Shown here: in pieces, positions 14,166 through 20,942 of the stretch | Numbering within the stretch: position 1 is the stretch's first letter | Layout of the letters: each line of letters opens with the position of its first letter | Assembly (NCBI GenBank): GCA_002305535.1 | Contig: DBRE01000075.1 | Location: 18,126 to 44,318 of the forward strand | Origin: Syntrophomonas sp. UBA1376 | Lineage (GTDB): Bacteria; Bacillota; Syntrophomonadia; Syntrophomonadales; Syntrophomonadaceae | DNA length: 26,193 nt | Direction: 5' to 3' | Made by a program: the position numbers and the translations under genes | The notes under the pieces: model-generated | Databases searched by the model: none | What the model was told of the DNA's origin: nothing | The model's input: only the letters and a program-made list of their open reading frames with translations

Positions 14166-15046
14166 AAGAGATATTGTTATTAAGCGGAAAAGGCGGAACC
14201 GGTAAAACTTCTCTGACGGCCTCATTTGTCAGCCTGGCTGAATCCTGTTTGGTAGCCGATTATGATGTGGATGCTACTAACCTGCCTATTTTACTCAGAC
14301 CCTCTCCAGTTAGTGAGCATGAATATAGTTCTGGAAAGAAAGCAGTCATAGACCAGGAAAAGTGTACCCACTGTGGACTCTGTGAAATGGTATGCAGATT
14401 TGAGGCTATTACTGATGAACAAGTGGATAATCTGGCCTGTGAAGGATGTGCCTACTGCAGCCGGATTTGCCCGGTGGAGGCTATTGATACGCTGCCTCAA
14501 CCTTCAGGCCGTTGGTTTGAAGGGAAAATTCATCCAGATCGAACTTTCTTTTATGCCGAATTGCGTCCGGGGGAAGAAAACTCGGGGAAATTGGTGGCTG
14601 AGGTGAAAAATGCGGCTCGTCTAAGTTGTCAGCAGCAGAACATTCCCTTATTGATTGCCGATGGACCTCCGGGAATAGGTTGCCCGGTCAATTCGGCCCT
14701 GGTCGGTGTTGATCTAGTGGTGTTGGTAGGAGAGCCTAGCATTTCGGGTCTGCGTGATCTGCAGAGAATCCATCAATTGCTCAAAATGCGGGAAATAAAG
14801 AGTATCCTGGTGATTAACAAATATGATTTGCAGTCTGATTGGGCAGGTGCTATGGAAAAGTGGGCCCAACAGACTCAAGTTGATTATGCTGGGAAAATAC
14901 CCTATGATCCCTTATTCATCAAGGCAGCCCGTGAGGGCAAAACGCCGGCTGATTATCCGGATTTACGGGCCTTGATCGCTCCGATATGGCAGCGCATATT
15001 GGAAAAAGCGATCGGTGCCACCGGAGATGGTTGTCTGTCATTCTGA
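14162..15046 (+). CDS. MinD-superfamily P-loop ATPase with inserted 2x[4Fe-4S] ferredoxin domain (second)
   Basis: A 294-aa paralogue of the preceding protein, coupled by an ATGA overlap. Walker A GKGGTGKT is at residues 9-16. Ferredoxin cysteines are 68/71/74/78 and 93/96/99/103. LIADGPPGIGCPV is the switch II region, and VLVINKYDL follows. The two ATPases probably form a heterodimer, as neighbouring paralogues of this family are thought to. The last codons (LSF) and the TGA stop lie inside dispersed repeat copy 2, which starts at 15035, so the repeat has replaced or extended the native C-terminus. No terminator is visible before the repeat; transcription may continue to the hairpin at 15264. 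Confidence 0.92.
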   Translation: MKEILLLSGKGGTGKTSLTASFVSLAESCLVADYDVDATNLPILLRPSPVSEHEYSSGKKAVIDQEKCTHCGLCEMVCRFEAITDEQVDNLACEGCAYCSRICPVEAIDTLPQPSGRWFEGKIHPDRTFFYAELRPGEENSGKLVAEVKNAARLSCQQQNIPLLIADGPPGIGCPVNSALVGVDLVVLVGEPSISGLRDLQRIHQLLKMREIKSILVINKYDLQSDWAGAMEKWAQQTQVDYAGKIPYDPLFIKAAREGKTPADYPDLRALIAPIWQRILEKAIGATGDGCLSF

Positions 15047-15160
15047 GACGAAGGCGAAGAATCTTTACCGGTGGCAGAGGAAAAGATCCTTTGGTCGTTC
15101 CTGCCTCAGGATGACAGTATAAAAGGATCGTGACGGCTGACATACTTTCCAGGCATACCC
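15035..15160 (+). repeat. Dispersed palindromic repeat, copy 2
   Basis: Core 15035-15117, CTGTCATTCTGAG to CTCAGGATGACAG, same length (83 bp) as copy 1, with similarity continuing through GTGACGGCTGA to GGCATACCC at 15160. Its first 12 bases are the end of the MinD-like gene. Confidence 0.85.
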
Positions 15161-15263
15161 TAGGGCGCAGACAGACAAAACAGCACCTTTCCCTCGGTTC
15201 GAGAGAAAACAGCTCTTGGTAGTAGTTTAAGTATTGGCATTAGTCCCCCCCCTCCCCATACTC

Positions 15264-15306
15264 CGAAAGCCCGGAATCGTAAGATTCCGGGCTTTCGAGT
15301 ATTATT
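15264..15306. terminator. Strong hairpin between convergent MinD-like and acyl-CoA dehydrogenase genes
   Basis: CGAAAGCCCGGAATC (15264-15278) pairs perfectly with GATTCCGGGCTTTCG (15283-15297) around a GTAA loop. On the plus strand AGTATTATTGTT follows. On the minus strand GAGTATGGGG follows, which is not T-rich. It best fits termination of the plus-strand cluster, with possible use by the other. A C8-T-C4 tract lies just upstream (15245-15257). Confidence 0.7.
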
Positions 15307-15307
15307 G

Positions 15308-17137
15308 TTAAGCGAAGAAAGCGGGTTCTACTATATCCAGTGCGGAGGTATCGCCTTCCTTGACTACTTTTAAGGTGAAGGATAATTCGGGTAAAATATT
15401 GCGGGTGAAGAATTTTGCGGTGTTTACTTTGCCCTGGTAGAAGGGATAGTCATAATGATCTGCAGCCAGCTGCTCCAGCTGCTTTTCAGCGATCAATGCC
15501 TGTTCCAGAAGCAGGCGAGCTCCCAGTATTTTACCGGTAGCATGTAGGATGCGGGTCGCAAACAGACCGATCATGCCTATTTTGCCCTCACCCAGATAAC
15601 CTCCCAATGTCATCTGGATCTCCCGATAATCATTTAAGGCTTGCTGGAGGATGTCCAATTCATGGGCAAAAGAAGAACTCCGGTTGTTGTCTATGAAGTC
15701 CTGTATGTCCTGCAACCAAGCAGCGAAAACCTGCCCTTTACCCATCATCCATTTACGTCCTACCAGATCCATGGCCTGAATATAGTTGGTTCCTTCCCAG
15801 ATCGAGTAAATACGAGAGTCGCGCAGCAGTTGGGCGATGGGGTATTCTTCACTGAAGCCATAGCCGCCATAAACCTGCATTGCTTCGGAAATAGAAGACC
15901 AGCATACATCTGAGCAATAAGCTTTCACAATAGGAGTGTGTACTTCTATTGTAGCACTTGCTTTTTTAACTGCTTCTGGGTCAGGACTGTTTTCAGCTAT
16001 ATCCATTAGGTAATAAGTCAGGATGGACATGGCGCGGGAAGCTTCTATGTGGGCTTTTTGATACATAAGCATGCGGCGTACGTCTTCATGATTGATGATG
16101 GCAACGCGTTCTCCTTTAGGATTGGTCAGAGGGCGGCCTTGGATGCGTTCACTGGCGTACTTGACCGCATTGTAATAAGCTACGGTAGCCGCTGAGAGAG
16201 CCGCATGGCCAGTAACCAGCCGTTCTTCATTCATCATCTGAAACATCTGCGCCATACCCTGGGCCTTACCGTTTTCATCAGGGGGATCACCCAGCAAATA
16301 ACCACGGCAGTTGTTTTCTTCACCGAAGCTGACTACAGCGGTAGCAGAGCCTTTCAGCCCTAGTTTATTCTCTATACCGGCGCAGTTGACATCATTAAAC
16401 TCACCTACTTCACCTTCGGCAGTAGGCCAATATTTGGGAACTATGAAAAGCGAAATACCTCTGGTTCCCTTAGCGGCACCTTCGATCCTGGCTAAGGTAA
16501 GGTGGACGATATTTTCCGTTATGTCCTGTTCACCGCCGGTAATAAAGCATTTGGTTCCTTTGATCTTATAGACGCCCGGTTCATCGGTAGGAGTCGCCCG
16601 AGTTAGGCTGTCACCTACGTCCGATCCCGCATTAGGTTCGGTCAGATCCATAGTTCCAGTCCATTGGCCGCTGAACATTTTAGGCAGGAAAATCTTCTTT
16701 AGTTCCTCAGTGCCGAAACTCTGGATCAGACCTGCTGCACCAGAAGTAGCTAAAAAATAAGGACCTAGAGAGGCATTGGCTCCCATTAAGTACTCGTTGG
16801 TGCAGGCTAGTACACAGGCTGGAAGAGCTGATTCGTCGGCATGGTCTTTATTACTGGATCCCAGGCCGTTTTCTTGTATGAAGAAATAGGCATCTTTCAT
16901 GGATTGGGGAACAGTTACTTTTCCGTTTTCAAAAACAGCGTGCAGTGAATCGCCATCATCATTGGTAGGAGCTACGACCTCCCGAGCCACTTTTATGGCA
17001 TTATCAAGAATAAAATCAAGATCATCGATGCCATAACCATTCTTAAAACGTTCGGTTTCAAAAACCTTATTTAAGTCCAACCATTCTTTCAAAATAAAGC
17101 GATGGTCACGGGTAGATTGGATAAAATTGGCAGCCAT
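15308..17137 (-). CDS. Acyl-CoA dehydrogenase, large (about 600 aa) FadE5/DmdC-like type
   Basis: A 609-aa FAD flavoprotein that oxidises an acyl-CoA to the trans-2-enoyl-CoA. The usual acyl-CoA dehydrogenase core is present: GTMDLTEPNAGSDVGDSLTR near 161-180 (FAD/substrate contact), GTKCFITGGE near 194-203, and ISEAMQVYGGYGFSEEYPIA followed by RDSRIYSIWEGTNYIQ. E448 in IWEGTN is at the catalytic-base position. Extra N- and C-terminal regions (PF12418- and PF12806-like) account for the length compared with about 380 aa for the short type. The ATG follows AGGGGAGGTCAATAGC. In a syntroph this would be the first redox step of beta-oxidation, with ETF as acceptor; no etf genes are in the window. 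The chain-length range is unknown. Confidence 0.92.
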   Translation of the reverse strand: MAANFIQSTRDHRFILKEWLDLNKVFETERFKNGYGIDDLDFILDNAIKVAREVVAPTNDDGDSLHAVFENGKVTVPQSMKDAYFFIQENGLGSSNKDHADESALPACVLACTNEYLMGANASLGPYFLATSGAAGLIQSFGTEELKKIFLPKMFSGQWTGTMDLTEPNAGSDVGDSLTRATPTDEPGVYKIKGTKCFITGGEQDITENIVHLTLARIEGAAKGTRGISLFIVPKYWPTAEGEVGEFNDVNCAGIENKLGLKGSATAVVSFGEENNCRGYLLGDPPDENGKAQGMAQMFQMMNEERLVTGHAALSAATVAYYNAVKYASERIQGRPLTNPKGERVAIINHEDVRRMLMYQKAHIEASRAMSILTYYLMDIAENSPDPEAVKKASATIEVHTPIVKAYCSDVCWSSISEAMQVYGGYGFSEEYPIAQLLRDSRIYSIWEGTNYIQAMDLVGRKWMMGKGQVFAAWLQDIQDFIDNNRSSSFAHELDILQQALNDYREIQMTLGGYLGEGKIGMIGLFATRILHATGKILGARLLLEQALIAEKQLEQLAADHYDYPFYQGKVNTAKFFTRNILPELSFTLKVVKEGDTSALDIVEPAFFA

Positions 17138-17220
17138 GCTATTGACCTCCCCTAATATATTTGCACCCTCCCCCGGGGGTATTAATAAGGTTCATCGGGT
17201 TAAACTTTATTCCCCCTGCC

Positions 17221-17237
17221 CCCATCACAGTGATGGG
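17221..17237 (-). promoter_or_regulatory. 17-bp perfect palindrome in the acyl-CoA dehydrogenase leader
   Basis: CCCATCACAGTGATGGG is a perfect odd palindrome about 85 bp upstream of the start. It could be an operator for a fatty-acid-responsive regulator or an RNA hairpin. A second short palindrome, CCCCCGGGGG (17170-17179), lies nearer the gene. Confidence 0.45.
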
Positions 17238-17287
17238 CAAAACAAAATCACCCCCCTCTAGTTTTGGTAGCTTTTCCCCTTAGGATT

Positions 17288-17296
17288 ATTCTAGCA
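17288..17296 (-). promoter_or_regulatory. Extended -10 promoter candidate for the acyl-CoA dehydrogenase
   Basis: The minus strand reads TGCTAGAAT, an extended -10 (TGnTATAAT) with 5 of 6 in the hexamer. No good -35 is seen, as is usual for this promoter type. It would give a leader of about 140 nt holding the palindromes. Confidence 0.35.
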
Positions 17297-17385
17297 AATC
17301 GCAACCATCAGATTATTCTGAACATTTAAGCTAGTTGTAGAAATCTGTCAGAAGAAACGGGAACATGGCTAATGGCTACGGCAGA

Positions 17386-18297
17386 TCAGAGGCGTTGGTA
17401 GATCCCGTCAGGTAATTCCTGTACCAGGTGCTGCTGGATCAAATGTTGCAGGTGGTTACGAAGGGTCATTTTTTCCCAGAAGAGTTCGTAAGTATTCTTA
17501 TAATCAGGAAATATCAGGTGGTAATCGGCCAATTGATCCAGAGTATGAGGTTCGATCAGGATATCCAACAGGCGATGGTTTCTAGCGATCACTACCCCGA
17601 TATATTGATCGAGCTGTTTGGGTAGGTTCTGGGTCTGCATGCGGCGATGTGAAGGCACCACGATGCGAGGATCGATCTCCTTAATGCGTCGCACTGATTT
17701 TATAAGGTCAGTTACACTGGCGCTATTGCTGCTATACCAGGGTCCTGTGGCTACCAAGTCTATATCGCCACTAAATAGGATGCCCTCCTTTTCGAAATAA
17801 AAGCCATAATGGCCGATGGTATGTCCAGGTAAGTGCACAGCTGTTAGTTCCATATTGCCTAGGTCGATTTTCTGACCATCACTAAAGGTGTTGGCCAGAG
17901 GTATGGTGCGAAAACCAGGACGAGCCAGCACATCTTCTTGCAGTGGAACAACCTGCCCATAAGCTTGGCGAGGAATGCTCATGATCTCATCCCACAAATT
18001 GTAACCATGAAAATCAATGTAGGATTCATAGTCACAGTAGGTGCGCTTTTCTTCCTGGCTGACCATTACCTCAGCTCCAGCAAATAGATCATAGCCATGC
18101 AAATGGTCGAAATGAAAGTGAGTGATCAAGCCCAGTTGGATTCGGTCACAAGGTATTTCCTGGAAGGCTTTCGCTCCTGCACCCATGTCGATGACGGTGG
18201 GGCGGTCAGCCTCTATATACATGCAGTTGGCATAAGGATAACGGGGTTTATTCAGAGGAGCGACTACCGTTATTCCTTCAGTTACAGGAATCAGCAT
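17386..18297 (-). CDS. Metallo-beta-lactamase-fold hydrolase
   Basis: A 303-aa protein with the binuclear metal motif HFHFDH (H60, H62, D64, H65), H159 in LPGHTIGH, D178 in FSGDID and H217 in VVPSHR. These are the ligands of the glyoxalase II/MBL fold. No signal peptide is visible, so it is probably cytoplasmic. The C-terminal 80 residues (from about 220) are helical and could form a lid, as in MBL-fold thioesterase or lactonase subgroups. The substrate is unknown; position before the acyl-CoA dehydrogenase on the same strand makes a thioester plausible. ATG at 18297 with AAGGAAATTG upstream, and a good extended -10 promoter 30 bp before it. Confidence 0.88.
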   Translation of the reverse strand: MLIPVTEGITVVAPLNKPRYPYANCMYIEADRPTVIDMGAGAKAFQEIPCDRIQLGLITHFHFDHLHGYDLFAGAEVMVSQEEKRTYCDYESYIDFHGYNLWDEIMSIPRQAYGQVVPLQEDVLARPGFRTIPLANTFSDGQKIDLGNMELTAVHLPGHTIGHYGFYFEKEGILFSGDIDLVATGPWYSSNSASVTDLIKSVRRIKEIDPRIVVPSHRRMQTQNLPKQLDQYIGVVIARNHRLLDILIEPHTLDQLADYHLIFPDYKNTYELFWEKMTLRNHLQHLIQQHLVQELPDGIYQRL

Positions 18298-18326
18298 AAT
18301 ACAATTTCCTTAGCGTTCTATATCAT

Positions 18327-18335
18327 ATTGTAGCA
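18327..18335 (-). promoter_or_regulatory. Extended -10 promoter of the MBL-fold hydrolase gene
   Basis: The minus strand reads TGCTACAAT, an extended -10 with 5 of 6 in the hexamer, placing transcription start about 23 nt before the ATG. Confidence 0.5.
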
Positions 18336-18392
18336 GACAATGGAGGAATTAATCATTGCGGATTTTACATAATTCATAGATCCTTCAATAAT

Positions 18393-18460
18393 TGTCACTC
18401 TGAACGATAGCGAAGAGTCTTGTAAATGCCCTAGATCCTCCGCTAGCGCTCAGGATTAGA
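18393..18460 (+). repeat. Dispersed palindromic repeat, copy 4 (short, diverged)
   Basis: TGTCACTCTGAACGATAGCG followed by AAGAGTCTT, then AGATCCTCCG and CTCAGGATTA. The ends and order of landmarks match the other copies, but the core is about 68 bp. The rest of 18336-18585 shows no supported gene. Confidence 0.65.
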
Positions 18461-18585
18461 TGTGTAAACTACAGTGATAATTCAACCAGAAGTTGACTAT
18501 GCAAAACTAATATATAGGTGAAAGATTAAAGGAAAGAAATGAGCTAAGGGTGATTTCTGATTCTGGGAGAAAATAGGGGCTGACC

Positions 18586-18621
18586 AAAAAAATGGCTCAC
18601 CACAAGGGGGTGAACCATTTT
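18586..18621 (-). terminator. Terminator of the HD-GYP/PK-C/small membrane protein operon
   Basis: On the minus strand AAAATGGTTCACC pairs with GGTGAGCCATTTT, with one mismatch and a 7-nt loop, and is followed by a T-run. It lies 12 bp after the stop of the 53-aa gene, which supports that gene being real. Confidence 0.8.
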
Positions 18622-18633
18622 AAGGAGGAAGAA

Positions 18634-18795
18634 TTAATCCATAGGGCCGCCTTCCCAATGCTGTCTGATAGCGCGCAGAGCATAACTGCCAAAATACACA
18701 CCATTTACAAAAGCCAAAGGGATGGCCATAGCCGCCCAGGGATCCATTCTCTGTTTCAAATCTTCTTTTCCATCGGTGGTACGATATCTTGTCAC
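18634..18795 (-). CDS. Small membrane protein, 53 aa, unknown
   Basis: Starts MTRYRTTDGKEDLKQRMDPW, continues with one hydrophobic stretch (AAMAIPLAFVNGVYFGSYAL, about residues 21-40) and ends RQHWEGGPMD. The GTG start at 18795 is set by AAAGGAGG, 6-7 nt upstream; the longer frame to 18861 would put that site inside the gene. I do not recognise a family. Last gene before a strong terminator and 62 bp after the 34-aa gene on the same strand, so both probably belong to the HD-GYP/PK-C transcript. One transmembrane helix with a charged N-terminal tail suggests a small subunit of a membrane complex; that is inference. Confidence 0.7.
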   Translation of the reverse strand: MTRYRTTDGKEDLKQRMDPWAAMAIPLAFVNGVYFGSYALRAIRQHWEGGPMD

Positions 18796-18857
18796 AATGA
18801 TCCCTCCTTTGACCTTATTTTGACCGGGTAGATGAGATTTATTGCAGGATATAATTC

Positions 18858-18962
18858 TCATTTTTTATTGGTTATGGAGGGATAAACTCGCGCTACCAAC
18901 AGGTATACCAGGGTGCCACCGACTAATAAGGCCAAAAAAGCTGCCACCATTTTTTCATACAT
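18858..18962 (-). CDS. Small membrane protein, 34 aa, unknown
   Basis: An ORF of 34 codons plus TGA, starting MYEKMVAAFLALLVGGTLVY and ending with a basic TNKK. Residues about 6-27 are one hydrophobic helix. GGTGAT lies 6 nt before the ATG, a modest ribosome binding site. It starts 41 bp after the PK-C gene stop. Its size and composition resemble single-helix accessory subunits of membrane complexes. No family is recognised. Support is mainly context and composition. Confidence 0.5.
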   Translation of the reverse strand: MYEKMVAAFLALLVGGTLVYLLVARVYPSITNKK

Positions 18963-19003
18963 AAATTAATCACCATTAATAAATTGGTTTTTCAGCAGCT
19001 TTT

Positions 19004-19564
19004 TTATACCTGTTTCTTGATACGAGGCATACAGATGATTTCCCGTATTTCGGTACCGAAGAAATGGTTGGCATGAGCAGGCTTGACCACAATGGCAGCA
19101 TCTGCACCCTGGATGGTACCACCGATACAAATGATTTCCTCATCATAGGGAACCAGACCTGCATCCAGAGCCATTACCGCAATTTCCGTGGCCACTTTAA
19201 CACCTTGGCCCAACAAACGCAAAGTCTGAGCTATTATTTCGGCTGGGTATACTCCGCCGAATTGGTTACGTACTCCTCTGTCGACCCCCGCCAGCAAATG
19301 GGTAGTAGTTAAAACCTGAACACCCATCTTCTCTAATTCCTGCCGGGTTGCGGCCTCCATTTCATTAGTGCCAGGCTTATCAAAACCGTTATGATGAGTT
19401 ACACAAATGATCTTCCTTCCGTCGGCTATTGAATGGAGCTCGCGGGCAGTTGCTCCACTACAGGAGGCAATGACTATATTATTTATGCCTAGCTGCCCGG
19501 CTCTTTGTACCGCTAATTCTAAAGTCTGTCTGGTATTACCGTCACCTGGCTTTTCCCACAGCAT
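19004..19564 (-). CDS. Stand-alone pyruvate kinase alpha/beta (C-terminal) domain protein
   Basis: A 186-aa protein with the Rossmann-like pattern of the pyruvate kinase C-terminal domain (PF02887), but no catalytic TIM barrel. TLELAVQRAGQLGINNIVIA near residues 14-33 is followed by SGATARELHSIADGRKIICVTHH, a clear match to the PK-C core, and by LDAGLVPYDEEIICIGGTIQGADAAIVVKPA. In pyruvate kinase this domain is regulatory; the stand-alone form in Firmicutes and archaea has no established function. It cannot have pyruvate kinase activity alone. The frame opens with a TTG at 19585, but AAAGGAGG is inside that extension and 7 nt before the ATG at 19564, which is the start chosen. It lies 33 bp after the HD-GYP gene. 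Confidence 0.82.
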   Translation of the reverse strand: MLWEKPGDGNTRQTLELAVQRAGQLGINNIVIASCSGATARELHSIADGRKIICVTHHNGFDKPGTNEMEAATRQELEKMGVQVLTTTHLLAGVDRGVRNQFGGVYPAEIIAQTLRLLGQGVKVATEIAVMALDAGLVPYDEEIICIGGTIQGADAAIVVKPAHANHFFGTEIREIICMPRIKKQV

Positions 19565-19597
19565 ATATATTCCTCCTTTGCACAATATAGGATTTGG

Positions 19598-20692
19598 TTA
19601 ATTGAACTGTTGCTCCAGCCTTTGAGTGGCTTCTTCGCTGAGACTCTTGGCTATCGTTATAGTAGTGTACTTGGATAGATCAACTTCACCAGTACGTTGC
19701 AACTTTCCTCCATAGCAATCACAAATCAATTTGATGATTGGGCGGGTGGGAGCTTCTTTATTTACGTCTACAACTATTCCTATTTCTCCGGTGTTTAATT
19801 GTACCACTGCACCAATGGGATATACGGCTATATTACTGATCAAAGCGTCAACACATTGGGAATCCAAATAAATACCGCCCATACGCTTCAGTATCATCAA
19901 GGCCTGATTAACGGTGTAAGCAATTCTATAAGGACGATCAGCCAAGAGTGCATCATAAACATCACAGACGGCTACTATGCGCGCATAAGGGATAATATCG
20001 TGATGAGCTAATCCCCGTGGATAACCATTACCATCCCAGCGTTCATGATGCTGAAAGGCAATATGAGCAGACAATAGTGAAACATCAGGATACTGACGCA
20101 ATATTTCAAAGCCATAATTAGTATGGCGTTTTACTTCGTTAAATTCCTCTTTAGTTAGATCATTAGGCTTATGTAAAATGTTCTTGTCGATCCGGGTTTT
20201 ACCAATATCATGTAAGATCGCCCCTACTCCTAACTCCTTCAGTTGCAGGTCATTATAACCCAGAGTGATCCCGGTCATGATAGAAAGAACCGCTACATTT
20301 GCGGAATGAGCAAAAGTATAATCATCAAAAGTACGTATATCGATCAGGTTGACCAGAACATTCAAATCCGATAAAAGTTCATCAATTATCTGATCAACCA
20401 TAGTTTGTACTAGACGTATATTTAACTTGTGCTGATTTTCCAGTCTCCTAAAATTATCCTTGACTACTTTAATAGTTTCCTGACGTGTTTCTTCACTTAT
20501 TACATCGCGCACCTCAACACCGTCAAAGGCATCACGAATATAAATGGACTGCAAACCCAGGGCGCTCAGCTTATCAATATAGTGTTCGTTAAGCTGAACT
20601 CCCGAACGCAGTAAAATTCGCCCTTCGCTGTCGGTAATAGTGCGGGCGACGATCATTCCGCTATTTAGTTCACTAATTCTTATTCTACGCAT
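19598..20692 (-). CDS. DUF3391-HD-GYP cyclic-di-GMP phosphodiesterase
   Basis: A 364-aa soluble protein. Residues 1-65 are a DUF3391-like N-terminal domain (MRRIRISELNSGMIVARTIT). The HD-GYP domain is about 110-290, with H129, H161-D162 in HDIGKTRID, and HHERWDGNGYP at 215-225. All metal ligands and the GYP loop are intact, so hydrolysis of c-di-GMP to pGpG or GMP is expected. The C-terminal 70 residues form a small beta-rich domain (GAVVQLNTGEIGIVVDVNKE) common in this subgroup. ATG at 20692 after AAAGGAGCTT. It leads the operon with the PK-C protein and two small membrane proteins, a partnership I do not know from described systems. No promoter was identified with confidence. Confidence 0.92.
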   Translation of the reverse strand: MRRIRISELNSGMIVARTITDSEGRILLRSGVQLNEHYIDKLSALGLQSIYIRDAFDGVEVRDVISEETRQETIKVVKDNFRRLENQHKLNIRLVQTMVDQIIDELLSDLNVLVNLIDIRTFDDYTFAHSANVAVLSIMTGITLGYNDLQLKELGVGAILHDIGKTRIDKNILHKPNDLTKEEFNEVKRHTNYGFEILRQYPDVSLLSAHIAFQHHERWDGNGYPRGLAHHDIIPYARIVAVCDVYDALLADRPYRIAYTVNQALMILKRMGGIYLDSQCVDALISNIAVYPIGAVVQLNTGEIGIVVDVNKEAPTRPIIKLICDCYGGKLQRTGEVDLSKYTTITIAKSLSEEATQRLEQQFN

Positions 20693-20942
20693 AAGCTCCT
20701 TTAAAAAACTGCCAATTGGTTATCCGACTATCTTCCTATAAATTCTGTATAATTGCCCATGTTTCCTTCTAGTAAATGAAATTTTTTTGCACAATTCGCC
20801 TCGTTTTACAAAGGAAATGAATGTTTTTAATAATAGTGACATTTTTTAACACTAACATATAGATTAACATAGAGTAACCCATAATTGCGTCTTGATCTTA
20901 GACGTGGTAACCTCTGATTATAAAACAAAGTAGGAGAGCTAA

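Noticed and set aside
18592..18831. 79-aa plus-strand ORF
   Set aside because: It begins inside the minus-strand terminator and lies opposite the 53-aa gene, which has a better ribosome binding site and a membrane helix.
19004..19564. Truncated pyruvate kinase pseudogene
   Set aside because: The gene has its own strong ribosome binding site and an intact domain of normal stand-alone size, and lies in an operon.
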